Source of the DNA: JBHGYD01 sp041920415 | GTDB taxonomy: Bacteria > Bacillota > Bacilli > Bacillales > Anoxybacillaceae | Direction: 5' to 3' | DNA: 64,000 bases | Assembly: GCA_041920415.1 (NCBI GenBank) | Contig: JBHGYD010000014.1 | Coordinates: 11,936 to 75,935 of the forward strand | Notes under the pieces: generated by a model | What the model was told of the DNA's origin: nothing | Seen by the model: the letters and a program-made list of their open reading frames with translations, nothing else | Databases searched by the model: none | Translations under genes and position numbers: made by a program | Part shown: in pieces, positions 35,647-43,550 of the stretch | Numbering within the stretch: the first letter of the stretch is position 1 | How the letters are laid out: each line of letters begins with the position of its first letter

Positions 35647-36324
35647 ATGAAAACGCGCATCGTCATTATTGATGATCATCAGTTGTTTCGTGAGGGGATA
35701 AAACGAATTTTGCAGTTTGAGGAAAATTTCGAAGTCGTCGCTGAAGGTGCCGATGGAAGCGAAGCGATTGCACTAGTAGAAAAGTATCGGCCAGATATCG
35801 TTATTATGGATATTAATATGCCGAATACGAATGGGGTGGAGGCGACGCGACAGCTCATTGAAACATATCCTGATACGAAAGTCGTTGTTCTCTCGATTCA
35901 TGATGATGAAAATTATGTGATGCATGCATTACGGACAGGAGCAATCGGTTATTTGTTGAAAGAAATGGATGCAGATACATTAGTCGAGGCGGTCAAAGTT
36001 GTTGCAGAGGGCGGTTCGTATTTGCATCCGAAGGTGACACATAATTTAATTAAGGAGTACCGTCGTTTAGCCGCAGGGAAAAACGAACAGGAGGAAACGA
36101 AGAGCGAAATTTGTTTACCGCTTCATTTATTAACGCGGCGCGAATGTGAAGTATTGCAGCTTCTTGCTGACGGAAAAAGCAACCGCGGAATCAGCGAAGC
36201 GTTATTTATTAGTGAAAAAACGGTGAAAAATCATGTTAGCAACATACTGCAAAAACTAAATGTGAACGACCGTACACAGGCGGTTGTTGTTGCGATTAAA
36301 AACGGATGGGTAGAAGTCCGGTAA
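35647..36324 (+). CDS. degU: Response regulator DegU
   Basis: 225 residues, ATG after GGGAGGAG. Receiver domain with IIDDHQLFREG and the phosphorylated Asp near 55 (IVIMDINMPN), conserved Lys in YLLKEMDADT, and a C-terminal LuxR-type helix-turn-helix (LTRRECEVLQLLADGKSNRGIS, SEKTVKNHVSNILQKL). It sits 35 bp after degS and is surely co-transcribed. DegU~P binds promoters of exoprotease, flagellar and comK genes in B. subtilis. Confidence 0.97.
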   Translation: MKTRIVIIDDHQLFREGIKRILQFEENFEVVAEGADGSEAIALVEKYRPDIVIMDINMPNTNGVEATRQLIETYPDTKVVVLSIHDDENYVMHALRTGAIGYLLKEMDADTLVEAVKVVAEGGSYLHPKVTHNLIKEYRRLAAGKNEQEETKSEICLPLHLLTRRECEVLQLLADGKSNRGISEALFISEKTVKNHVSNILQKLNVNDRTQAVVVAIKNGWVEVR

Positions 36325-36355
36325 AAAAGGTTGTCGAATGATTCGACAACCTTTT
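36325..36355 (+). terminator. degU terminator
   Basis: A perfect 14-bp stem (AAAAGGTTGTCGAA with TTCGACAACCTTTT) and a 3-nt loop. Its arms happen to contain TGTCGAA. Confidence 0.9.
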
Positions 36356-36422
36356 ATAATGCAACTTGTTCCATTTTTGGCTAAAATAAATTAATAAAGA
36401 CTAATGGACGAGGAAGGTATCA

Positions 36423-37268
36423 ATGATGAAAACGGCAATTTTAACGGATAGTACGGCATATATTCCGAAAGAAATACGTAAATCATTACATATACATATG
36501 ATTCCATTGAGCGTGACATTCGGCAATGAAACATATCGGGAAGAGATTGATATCAATGCCGAACAATTTTTTATCGAAGTCAAGCAACATAAACATCTTC
36601 AAACGACGTCACAACCTCCGATTGGTTTGTTTGTGGAGACGTTTGAAACGCTTGCGAAAGAGTACGATGCCGTCATCAGCATTCATCTTTCCAGCGGCAT
36701 TAGCGGCACGTATCAAGGCGCGGTAACGGCTGGAAACATGGTAAGTGGCATTCAAGTCTATCCATATGACTCAGAAATTAGTTGTATGGCGCAAGGATTT
36801 TACGCAATCGAAGCCGCTCAAATGGCGCTTGAAGGAAAAAGTCCTGAGGATATTATTGCTCGCCTTGATGAAATGAAACAATCGCTACGCGCGTATTTCA
36901 TGGTCGATGATTTAGCTCATTTACAGCGCGGCGGGCGGTTGAGCGGCGCACAAGCATTCATCGGCAGCCTTCTTCAAGTCAAACCGCTTCTTCATTTTGA
37001 AAATAAAGTCATCGTTCCGTTTGAAAAAATTCGCACGCGCAAAAAAGCGGTGAAACGCATTGAAGAATTATTTGCTGAAGACGCAAAAACAGGCGTTCCG
37101 TTGAAAGCGGCGATCATTCATGCGAACCGCTTGGAAGAAGCCGAAGCGTGGAAACAAGAACTATCCGAGGTCTATCCACATGTTGATTTTGTCATTAGCT
37201 ATTTCGGTCCTGTCATTGGCACTCATTTAGGTGAAGGAGCGCTGGGACTGACGTGGTATAAACCATAA
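36423..37268 (+). CDS. degV: DegV family fatty-acid-binding protein (YviA)
   Basis: 281 residues from ATG 36423 (a second ATG follows directly) after GAGGAAGG. DegV-fold motifs: ILTDSTAYIP, TTSQPPIGLFVETFE, ISIHLSSGISGTYQGA, DLAHLQRGGRLSG and GPVIGTHLGEGALGLTWY. Such proteins (FakB-like) bind a fatty acid and may present it to a kinase. The physiological role in this locus is not known. The position after degU is as in B. subtilis. Confidence 0.93.
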   Translation: MMKTAILTDSTAYIPKEIRKSLHIHMIPLSVTFGNETYREEIDINAEQFFIEVKQHKHLQTTSQPPIGLFVETFETLAKEYDAVISIHLSSGISGTYQGAVTAGNMVSGIQVYPYDSEISCMAQGFYAIEAAQMALEGKSPEDIIARLDEMKQSLRAYFMVDDLAHLQRGGRLSGAQAFIGSLLQVKPLLHFENKVIVPFEKIRTRKKAVKRIEELFAEDAKTGVPLKAAIIHANRLEEAEAWKQELSEVYPHVDFVISYFGPVIGTHLGEGALGLTWYKP

Positions 37269-37274
37269 AACATT

Positions 37275-37300
37275 AGCGTCGCAAACATTTTTGCGGCGCT
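37275..37300 (+). terminator. Hairpin between degV and comFA
   Basis: AGCGTCGCAAA pairs with TTTGCGGCGCT (one T-G), loop CATT. No T-run follows, so it may be an attenuating or processing hairpin rather than a full terminator. Confidence 0.45.
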
Positions 37301-37328
37301 GATGCATATTACCGAATGGAGGGATGGG

Positions 37329-38828
37329 ATGCGCTTTATTTATGATGGAATGAAACTGCTTCCTCAACCATTGGCTAAGGAATATCAGGGTGAGGCCACC
37401 CCGATTAGCCGCATACAAGAGATTCCCTCTCGCATGAAAAATCCTCATTTTTCTTTCTCCGCTGAACTTCTTTCGTTTCTTGAAGGAAAGCATCTCCTTC
37501 TTGATGAACTTCCTTTTCCTCTCGATTTGATTCACACGCATTACGAACACGGGTATGTATCGTATGAAAAAGGGATTGTTCAAACGAAACATGGCTATCG
37601 TTGCGGGCGGTGCGGCAACGAGAAAGAGCATTTATTTGCTTCGTTTTTCTGTGCCCGCTGCGAAACGACATGTACGTATTGCCGCCAATGTATTACGATG
37701 GGTCGGGTAAGCGAATGTACGCCGTTTCTTATTTCTCATTTTCGTTCCGAACCTGTTATGTATGAGCAGCCGCTAGTATGGAACGGTACGCTTTCTCAAG
37801 GACAACAACAGGCGGCCCAAGCGGTTGTCACTGCGATTGAACAAGATAGAGAACTCCTTGTCTGGGCCGTATGTGGCGCTGGAAAAACGGAGGTGCTGTT
37901 TCCAGGCATCAATCGGGCCTTGCAGCTCGGAAAGCGCGTTTGCATTGCGACACCGCGCACGGATGTTGTATTAGAGCTAGCCCCTCGTCTGAAACAGGCA
38001 TTTCCGACTGTTCCTGTGATTGCCCTATACGGGGGAAGTGAAGATCGCGGAAAGCTGACCCCTCTTGTCATTGCGACGACGCATCAATTGTTGCGGTTTT
38101 ATCGTGCGTTTGATGTGATGGTTATCGATGAAGTGGATGCGTTTCCGTATTCGGTTGAGCCGATGTTACAGTATGCGGTGGAAAAATCTCGAAATGAAAC
38201 GTCTTCTCTTATTTATTTGACGGCAACTCCTCATGAAATGTGGCAGCAAGAAATCAAGCGCGGAAAGCGAAACGCTGTCACAATCCCTGCGCGTTATCAC
38301 GGATTTCCCCTTCCTGTTCCTTCGTTTGAATGGTGTGGCAATTGGCGAAAAGCGGTGAAAAAACAGTTTCTTCCCCGCAATGTGTATGCGTGGGTTGAAA
38401 AACGACTACAGGAAGGAAAGCAAGCATTTTTATTTGTTCCCCATATTGAGCTACTAGAACGCGTTGTCTTTATCCTGAAGAAACTCGACGGTCGAATCGA
38501 AGGGGTTCATGCGGAAGATTACGAGCGGAAAGAAAAAGTTCGTGCATTTCGAGAAGGAAAGATTCCGCTTTTAGTAACAACGACGATTTTAGAGCGAGGT
38601 GTTACCGTTCCGAATATTGATGTCGCTGTGCTTGGGGCCGAAGATGAGATTTTTACAGAAGGTGCGCTCGTGCAAATTGCCGGAAGAGTCGGGCGGAGCG
38701 CGCAATATCCGAGTGGAGACGTTCGCTTTTTTCACTATGGAAAAACAAAGGCCATGCTTGCAGCAAGATGGCAAATTATTAAAATGAACAAAGAAGCAGA
38801 AGAAAGGGGAATGTTGAAGCGAAGATGA
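37329..38828 (+). CDS. comFA: Competence helicase ComFA
   Basis: 499 residues. ATG 37329 follows GGAGG; the longer frame to 37302 lacks a site. A four-cysteine zinc-binding region (CGRCGNEKEH, FCARCETTCTYCRQC, about 85-120) precedes a superfamily 2 helicase: Walker A VCGAGKTEV, a DEAD-like box VIDEVDAF, LTATP, and C-terminal motifs including TTTILERGVTVPNIDVAVLGA and QIAGRVGR. It drives uptake of single-stranded DNA during transformation. It overlaps comFC by 4 bp. Confidence 0.95.
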   Translation: MRFIYDGMKLLPQPLAKEYQGEATPISRIQEIPSRMKNPHFSFSAELLSFLEGKHLLLDELPFPLDLIHTHYEHGYVSYEKGIVQTKHGYRCGRCGNEKEHLFASFFCARCETTCTYCRQCITMGRVSECTPFLISHFRSEPVMYEQPLVWNGTLSQGQQQAAQAVVTAIEQDRELLVWAVCGAGKTEVLFPGINRALQLGKRVCIATPRTDVVLELAPRLKQAFPTVPVIALYGGSEDRGKLTPLVIATTHQLLRFYRAFDVMVIDEVDAFPYSVEPMLQYAVEKSRNETSSLIYLTATPHEMWQQEIKRGKRNAVTIPARYHGFPLPVPSFEWCGNWRKAVKKQFLPRNVYAWVEKRLQEGKQAFLFVPHIELLERVVFILKKLDGRIEGVHAEDYERKEKVRAFREGKIPLLVTTTILERGVTVPNIDVAVLGAEDEIFTEGALVQIAGRVGRSAQYPSGDVRFFHYGKTKAMLAARWQIIKMNKEAEERGMLKRR

Positions 38829-39538
38829 ACGGATATTGTCTCATTTGTCATCGTCGTTATCAACTGAATGTCAGCTGGAGTTATTTACTTACATTACAGA
38901 AAAATGATTGTCTTTGTACAGCATGTCGTCATGCATTTTCCCTCATTGGTCGAGAGATATGTCGTGATTGCGGCAGACCATTAGAAGGGTTAGACCCATC
39001 GTATCGTCAAGGCGACATATGTATCGACTGTGTCCGCTGGCAAAACGATGATGAGTGGAAAGGGGTGTTAACGAAAAATCGTTCCGTATATGTGTACGAT
39101 GATTTTATGAAAGAGGTCATCGCGCTTTGGAAATTTCGCGGTGATTACGCCATCATCGAAGCGTTTCGCGATGATGTTTGCCGTGAATTTTACCGTCACT
39201 TTTCCCTTGAGTCTTTCCTCGTCCCGATTCCTTTAAGTCCCGAGCGTCTTTATGAACGCGGGTTTAATCAAGCAAAAGCACTGGCAGAGCTGCTGCCTCT
39301 CCCTATTCTTGATATTCTCGAGCGCGATCATCTAGAAAAGCAATCGAAAAAATCGCGCGGCGAGCGCCTACAGGCCGAAAATGTATTTCGTTTGCGTGCA
39401 TGTCCTTCCTTACGAGAAAAACCCCTCATAGTAATCGACGATATTTACACAACCGGAACGACCGTCAGGCATGCCGCAAAAGTATTGCGCCAAGCCGGAG
39501 CGACCGACATTTCCTCCTTCACCCTCGCCCGTTCGTAA
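38825..39538 (+). CDS. comFC: Competence protein ComFC (phosphoribosyltransferase-like)
   Basis: 237 residues, ATG overlapping the comFA stop as ATGA. N-terminal zinc-finger cysteines (YCLICHRRYQ, CLCTACRHAF, CRDCGRP, ICIDCVRW) and a phosphoribosyltransferase domain with PLSPERLYERGFNQA, the conserved KSRGERLQAENVF and PRPP loop VIDDIYTTGTT. It partners ComFA in DNA uptake. In B. subtilis comFB lies between the two; it is absent here. Confidence 0.93.
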   Translation: MNGYCLICHRRYQLNVSWSYLLTLQKNDCLCTACRHAFSLIGREICRDCGRPLEGLDPSYRQGDICIDCVRWQNDDEWKGVLTKNRSVYVYDDFMKEVIALWKFRGDYAIIEAFRDDVCREFYRHFSLESFLVPIPLSPERLYERGFNQAKALAELLPLPILDILERDHLEKQSKKSRGERLQAENVFRLRACPSLREKPLIVIDDIYTTGTTVRHAAKVLRQAGATDISSFTLARS

Positions 39539-39555
39539 TGGGGAATATTTACTCG

Positions 39556-39583
39556 TAAACATCGGTCGATCGTATGCCGATAT
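39556..39583 (+). promoter_or_regulatory. Sigma-D promoter of the FliK-like/FlhB-like pair
   Basis: TAAA (39556-39559), 16 nt, perfect GCCGATAT (39576-39583). It places the downstream pair in the flagellar regulon. Confidence 0.65.
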
Positions 39584-39621
39584 AAAAAATAGCAAGGATA
39601 AGAGAGCGGAGTGTGAAATCA

Positions 39622-41472
39622 ATGCAAATTCGCAATGATTGGATCGTCAATCTGTCAATGAACAATGATGTATCTGCTTCATTGAAAGAGGGAGAAACCG
39701 TTTTTGTGACAATCAAAGAAAAAGTAAGCAATAATGAAGCGATTGTAACGATAAAAGGTCAGGATATGCATGTCCGTTTCGAAGGTGAAATACCGGACAA
39801 GGATAAAATGGTTATACAAATTACGAACGTACACCAAGATATGCTCGAAGTACAAGTTGTACCGCAAAAGAAATTAGTCGAAGGAATTGAGGGAAGCGAA
39901 TTAGCAAAAATAGAACAAATGCTAATCAAACAAGGAATTCGTCTCACTAATGAAGATAAAACCGTATTAAAATATTTTTTAGAAAAAGCAAAAGGAACGA
40001 TGAGCGAAAAGCTAGAAACGATACAAGCACTTGTCAATAAGAAACTTCCGATCACTGATCTACATTTGCAATCGATTCATGAAGCGCTGCATGGTGAGCC
40101 ATTCGGTGAGATCTTAACACAGTTAGCTGAGACGATTCATCTAACGTTTCATGACGAGGGGTCTGAGGGCGGTAATCAGAGTGAGTCCAATCAACAACAT
40201 GTCCTTCATCGCTCTAGTGAGGAACCCACCTTCCCTCAAGAGAAAATAGATTCTCGAAATACCGACGAGAAAATGGATTCTCCAAATACCGAAGAGTCAT
40301 CTGTACAACTAAGTACATGGCTGTATGGGAATGAAGACTGGCTCAATGGCATGCCTGCTCAAACAAAGGATGTCATCGTTAAAACAGTGACAGCAAAGTT
40401 GTCTCAAGTAACCATTGATTTTAAAAAGTTGCAGATGGAAATGAATCGGAAATTAGAAAACGCAACATTTTTGTTATCTAGCGGTCAGCCACAGGCGCGC
40501 CAGCAAGGAAAGCATTTTATTGAGGCAGCCATTCATACGTTGGATCGCGCGATTTTGCAAGGAGAATTTATGCTGTTTACGGACATGGGGACAGAAAAAC
40601 AGTTGCTTCAAGCAAGTTCGAAGTTGACGGAAGCCAAGCAGTTACTTGCTGCTGGAAAGCAAAATGAAGCGTTGAAAATAGTGAATGAGGTAAAAGGCTT
40701 TATAGAAACATTGCGATTTCAACCGGCTGATGTAAAAGTAAAACATTTTGTTTCAGAACTGAATGGTAATCAATCGACAGAAACAACTGAAACGCAACTC
40801 GCTTCACAAATCGCACGAATCCTCAAGTTTCCCATTAGCGAAGAAGTTTCAGCGCGAAATACGTTTGAGCAATTTCGCCAATTTGGTTTTCACCATGAAA
40901 AGGATGTTTCGCAGGCAGTATTATTAAAAAAATCAACGATAGAAACAGAAAATGTAAAGTCGCTGTTAATGAGATTAACTCAAGATGGACAAGGAATGAT
41001 CGCCCAACAAGCTGAACAAGCTGTCGCAAATATAACGGGTCAGCAACTGTTAAGCAAGTTTGATACAACGAGTCATATGCAAACGATGTTTTATCAATTG
41101 CCACTATTGATGCAAGATAAAATCGAAACAGTGAACGTTTATTTAAATTCTCGCAATGACGATGGGAAGCTTGATTGGCAAAATTGTAGTTTGTACTTTT
41201 TATTCGATACACAAAAATACGGCAAGGTAGGAATATTGCTTCAATCGGTAGAACGGAATTTAACTGTCACGATTAAAGCGGATGACCCGCATCTACCAGA
41301 AGTATTGAAGCCGTTAACCGAGATGATGAAAGGAAGTTTAGAGACAATCGGTTACAATGTAAAAGGAATTGCTTTTACGAAAATGAGCGAACAACAAGAA
41401 CAAAAGGCGGTTATGGAACCAGCACAAACAACAGAAATCAATAGCGAGAAAGGTTATGATATGACGGTATGA
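39622..41472 (+). CDS. Large FliK-like (hook-length-control-domain) protein
   Basis: 616 residues. ATG 39622 lies ten nt after GGAG; GTG 39613 is too close to it. The N-terminal 90 residues are an OB-like beta region (EGETVFVTIKEKV, DKMVIQITNVHQDMLEVQVV). The middle is Gln/Glu-rich and helical, with a repeated DSRNTDEKMDSPNTEESS linker near 210-225. The C-terminal 110 residues resemble the FliK/YlqG C-terminal domain (WQNCSLYFLFDTQKYGKVGI, LTVTIKADD). The partner gene overlaps by 4 bp and resembles FlhB-C, the known interaction partner of FliK. A role in export switching is inferred; the true fliK should lie elsewhere in the fla/che operon. Confidence 0.6.
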   Translation: MQIRNDWIVNLSMNNDVSASLKEGETVFVTIKEKVSNNEAIVTIKGQDMHVRFEGEIPDKDKMVIQITNVHQDMLEVQVVPQKKLVEGIEGSELAKIEQMLIKQGIRLTNEDKTVLKYFLEKAKGTMSEKLETIQALVNKKLPITDLHLQSIHEALHGEPFGEILTQLAETIHLTFHDEGSEGGNQSESNQQHVLHRSSEEPTFPQEKIDSRNTDEKMDSPNTEESSVQLSTWLYGNEDWLNGMPAQTKDVIVKTVTAKLSQVTIDFKKLQMEMNRKLENATFLLSSGQPQARQQGKHFIEAAIHTLDRAILQGEFMLFTDMGTEKQLLQASSKLTEAKQLLAAGKQNEALKIVNEVKGFIETLRFQPADVKVKHFVSELNGNQSTETTETQLASQIARILKFPISEEVSARNTFEQFRQFGFHHEKDVSQAVLLKKSTIETENVKSLLMRLTQDGQGMIAQQAEQAVANITGQQLLSKFDTTSHMQTMFYQLPLLMQDKIETVNVYLNSRNDDGKLDWQNCSLYFLFDTQKYGKVGILLQSVERNLTVTIKADDPHLPEVLKPLTEMMKGSLETIGYNVKGIAFTKMSEQQEQKAVMEPAQTTEINSEKGYDMTV

Positions 41473-41720
41473 AAAATAAGTACCAAAATTATTTTTCGGC
41501 ATTAACAAGTTATGAGGAAGAAGCGAATCGGTTGTTACAAATATCCCAATCGAAAGTAAACGAAGCGGAAGAAATCATCAAGCGGGCCCAACAACAAAAC
41601 ATTTCCCTGCACCAAGATACATCCCTTGTGGAGAACTTGGCTGATCCGGAACACCGCGTTCCTTCACAGCTCTATGCAGTCATTGGAGAAATTTTAAAAT
41701 TAATTAAGAGTATTGAATAA
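41469..41720 (+). CDS. Stand-alone FlhB C-terminal-like protein
   Basis: 83 residues, ATG overlapping the preceding stop as ATGA. It aligns by eye with the C-terminal cytoplasmic part of FlhB and YlqH: IIKRAQQQNISLHQDTSLVENL corresponds to the usual AKENNIPIVEDPPLARAL, and VPSQLYAVIGEILKLI to IPPELYQAVAEILAFV. The NPTH self-cleavage motif and all membrane helices are missing. It may act as a decoy or chaperone in flagellar type III export with the FliK-like partner. Confidence 0.65.
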   Translation: MKNKYQNYFSALTSYEEEANRLLQISQSKVNEAEEIIKRAQQQNISLHQDTSLVENLADPEHRVPSQLYAVIGEILKLIKSIE

Positions 41721-41737
41721 CAATAGGGGAGATTGAT

Positions 41738-42175
41738 GTGGAAATTCAAAAAATCACAAAAGCAAATACGATGAACGTAAGTAGAAAGGAAGCAACCGCA
41801 TCAGCGTCTGTATCGTTTGCAGAAGTCGTGGCAAAGCGGAGTGAAGAGCTTGCACTTGAACGGTTTCAGCAACTTGCGAAAGAAATCGAAGAACAAGGAA
41901 ATATTTTAGCGGAATCGCGTTCGGTAGAAGATTTGCGAAAATATAAAAAGCTTGTTAAAAATTTGCTTGATGATGTTGTAAAAAACGGCTTGCAATTATC
42001 AGAGCAGCGCGGTTTTAACTGGAGCGGGCGTCCGCGGTTATACAAAGTCGTGAAAGAAATCGATCAAAAATTAATTGATTTAACAAATGCAGTTTTACAA
42101 AAAGAGCAACAAAGCATCGATCTTTTAAGTACGATTGGGGAAATTCAAGGATTAATTATCAATATTTATACGTAA
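41738..42175 (+). CDS. YaaR family protein (DUF327)
   Basis: 145 residues from GTG 41738 after GGGGAG. Helical throughout; family features include SFAEVVAKRSEELALERFQQLAKEI, YKKLVKNLLDDVVKNGLQLSEQRGF and IDLLSTIGEIQGLIINIYT. In B. subtilis yaaR lies far from flagellar genes and its function is unknown. Here it sits 17 bp after the FlhB-C-like gene and before yvyF, so it is likely co-transcribed from the sigma-D promoter at 39.6 kb. A flagellar role is inferred from this position. Confidence 0.75.
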   Translation: MEIQKITKANTMNVSRKEATASASVSFAEVVAKRSEELALERFQQLAKEIEEQGNILAESRSVEDLRKYKKLVKNLLDDVVKNGLQLSEQRGFNWSGRPRLYKVVKEIDQKLIDLTNAVLQKEQQSIDLLSTIGEIQGLIINIYT

Positions 42176-42209
42176 AATCGATTATAATGGAGGAAAAGAG
42201 AAGTAGATC

Positions 42210-42219
42210 GGGGGGGGGG
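42210..42219 (+). repeat. Homopolymer tract of ten G in the yvyF leader
   Basis: Ten consecutive G residues run directly into the Shine-Dalgarno GGAGG (42218-42222), five nt before the yvyF ATG. A TATAAT lies at 42183-42188, so the tract would be within the first 30 nt of an mRNA. Long G tracts are slippage-prone; phase variation of translation is possible. Confidence 0.7.
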
Positions 42220-42227
42220 AGGAAACT

Positions 42228-42644
42228 ATGAATTTAGAAAATTGCCCAAATTGCGGTGGTTTATTTGTTAAAAATCGGTTTCGTGATATTTGTGAGAAAT
42301 GCTATCGAGAAGAAGAAAAGCAGTTTGAAAAAGTGTATACATATATACGAAAGCGAGAAAATCGGATGGCAACTATATCTCAAATTGTACAAGCAACAGG
42401 AGTAGAAGAGCGGCTTATTTTTAAATTTATTAAAACAGGACGCTTGCAACTTGCGCAATTCCCTAACTTAGGCTATCCTTGCGACCGCTGCGGCACACTC
42501 ATTCGTGAGGGAAAGTTATGTATCCATTGCAAAGAAGATTTAAGTCAGCAACTAGAAGAGCTAAAAAAGGAAGAGGACATGAACAAACATCGTCAGCAGA
42601 CAACCGTTTACTACACAAGAAAAGACGAAACGAAAGATTTTTGA
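42228..42644 (+). CDS. yvyF: Flagellar-operon zinc-ribbon protein YvyF
   Basis: 138 residues. Two zinc-ribbon-like pairs flank a winged-helix-like segment: NCPNCGG and CEKCYREE at the N-terminus, then MATISQIVQATGVEERLIFKFIKTGRLQL, then PCDRCGTLIREGKLCIHCKEDL. It matches the conserved family found just upstream of flgM in Bacillaceae. The winged-helix core suggests a regulatory or adaptor role. Its ribosome binding site is fused to the G tract. Confidence 0.88.
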   Translation: MNLENCPNCGGLFVKNRFRDICEKCYREEEKQFEKVYTYIRKRENRMATISQIVQATGVEERLIFKFIKTGRLQLAQFPNLGYPCDRCGTLIREGKLCIHCKEDLSQQLEELKKEEDMNKHRQQTTVYYTRKDETKDF

Positions 42645-42652
42645 TTTTTGTA

Positions 42653-42679
42653 TAAATACTCTTTTTTATTTGCCGATAA
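42653..42679 (+). promoter_or_regulatory. Sigma-D promoter of flgM
   Basis: TAAA (42653-42656), exactly 15 nt, GCCGATAA (42672-42679). It gives FlgM autoregulation through sigma-D, as known in Bacillus. Confidence 0.8.
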
Positions 42680-42723
42680 TATAGATAGGAGATACGGAAG
42701 CGGGAAAAAAGGAGGGGATGTTT

Positions 42724-42987
42724 GTGCGAATTAACCATATTGGTTCAATGGGTGTAAATCCGTATAAGCGTTATGCTGATAAAGGGATTCAGACCAATAA
42801 ACTGACAGCTAAGCAAGATCAGGTGGAAATTTCTGAAGCGGCAAAAGAATTACAGCAAGGTTCTCAATGGGCGATTGAACGCCAACAGAAAGTACGTGCG
42901 TTAAAAGAACAAGTGCAAAACGGTACCTACAAAATTGACGCGGATGCCATCGCCAAAAGCATATATGAGTTTTACTTTAAAAATTGA
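42724..42987 (+). CDS. flgM: Anti-sigma-D factor FlgM
   Basis: 87 residues. GTG 42724 lies six nt after GGAGGGG, so the ATG at 42718 is too close. RINHIGSMGVNPYKR at the N-terminus and the sigma-binding C-terminal half (VEISEAAKELQQG, VRALKEQVQNGTYKIDADAIAKSIYEF) are typical. FlgM holds sigma-D inactive until hook completion. It heads flgN-flgK-flgL-yviE-fliW-csrA. Confidence 0.93.
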   Translation: MRINHIGSMGVNPYKRYADKGIQTNKLTAKQDQVEISEAAKELQQGSQWAIERQQKVRALKEQVQNGTYKIDADAIAKSIYEFYFKN

Positions 42988-43043
42988 ATCAGTATTTCCA
43001 TCATACTGATTTAATTTTTATGCGATTTTAAGGAGAGATTAGA

Positions 43044-43526
43044 TTGTCTGCCAAACAATTAATAGAGTTGCTAGAAAAGCATGTGAAACTGCATAAAGGC
43101 TTGTTGGAGTTAGCTAAAAAGAAAACCGAAGCGTTAAAGAAAGGCGATATGGAAGTCCTCACCGAAATAATGAAAGAGGAACAAACGTATATTGCGGCAG
43201 TTAATCAGGTTGAACGGGAACGAGTTCGCGTTGTTGAAGCGATGGTAAACAGTGAGGATGAGCGGACATTAACAGCATGCATTTCGCAAACAGAAGGAAC
43301 GGAACGGACCATGCTTGAGAAACTGCGGGATGATTTAACAGCAGTTATTTCTGAGTTGAAAAATATAAATCTATTAAACCAGCAACTTACTCAGCAATCA
43401 TTGCAATTTGTCAATGTAATGTTAGATATGTTTATGCCGCAGCCGCAGAATATAAATTATGCAGCACCGAACAGAGTGTCGAATCCGTACGAAGTTGGGC
43501 GTTCGTTATTCGATTCAAAAGCTTAG
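43044..43526 (+). CDS. flgN: FlgK/FlgL export chaperone FlgN
   Basis: 160 residues from TTG 43044 after AAGGAGAG. All-helical FlgN-like protein (QLIELLEKHVKLHKGLLELAKKKTEALKKGD; LRDDLTAVISELKNINLLNQQLTQQSLQFV). FlgN binds the hook-filament junction proteins and delivers them to the export gate. The following two genes encode its clients. Confidence 0.9.
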   Translation: MSAKQLIELLEKHVKLHKGLLELAKKKTEALKKGDMEVLTEIMKEEQTYIAAVNQVERERVRVVEAMVNSEDERTLTACISQTEGTERTMLEKLRDDLTAVISELKNINLLNQQLTQQSLQFVNVMLDMFMPQPQNINYAAPNRVSNPYEVGRSLFDSKA

Positions 43527-43550
43527 TTTAAAGCATTGGAGGAACATGTG

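Noticed and set aside
36325..36355. TGTCGAA in the degU terminator as a Spo0A site
   Set aside because: It is explained by the perfect hairpin stem and lies downstream of the gene.
39613..41472. The true hook-length ruler FliK
   Set aside because: fliK normally sits in the fla/che operon with flgD and flgE; this late-class gene paired with an FlhB-C fragment is more likely an accessory paralogue.
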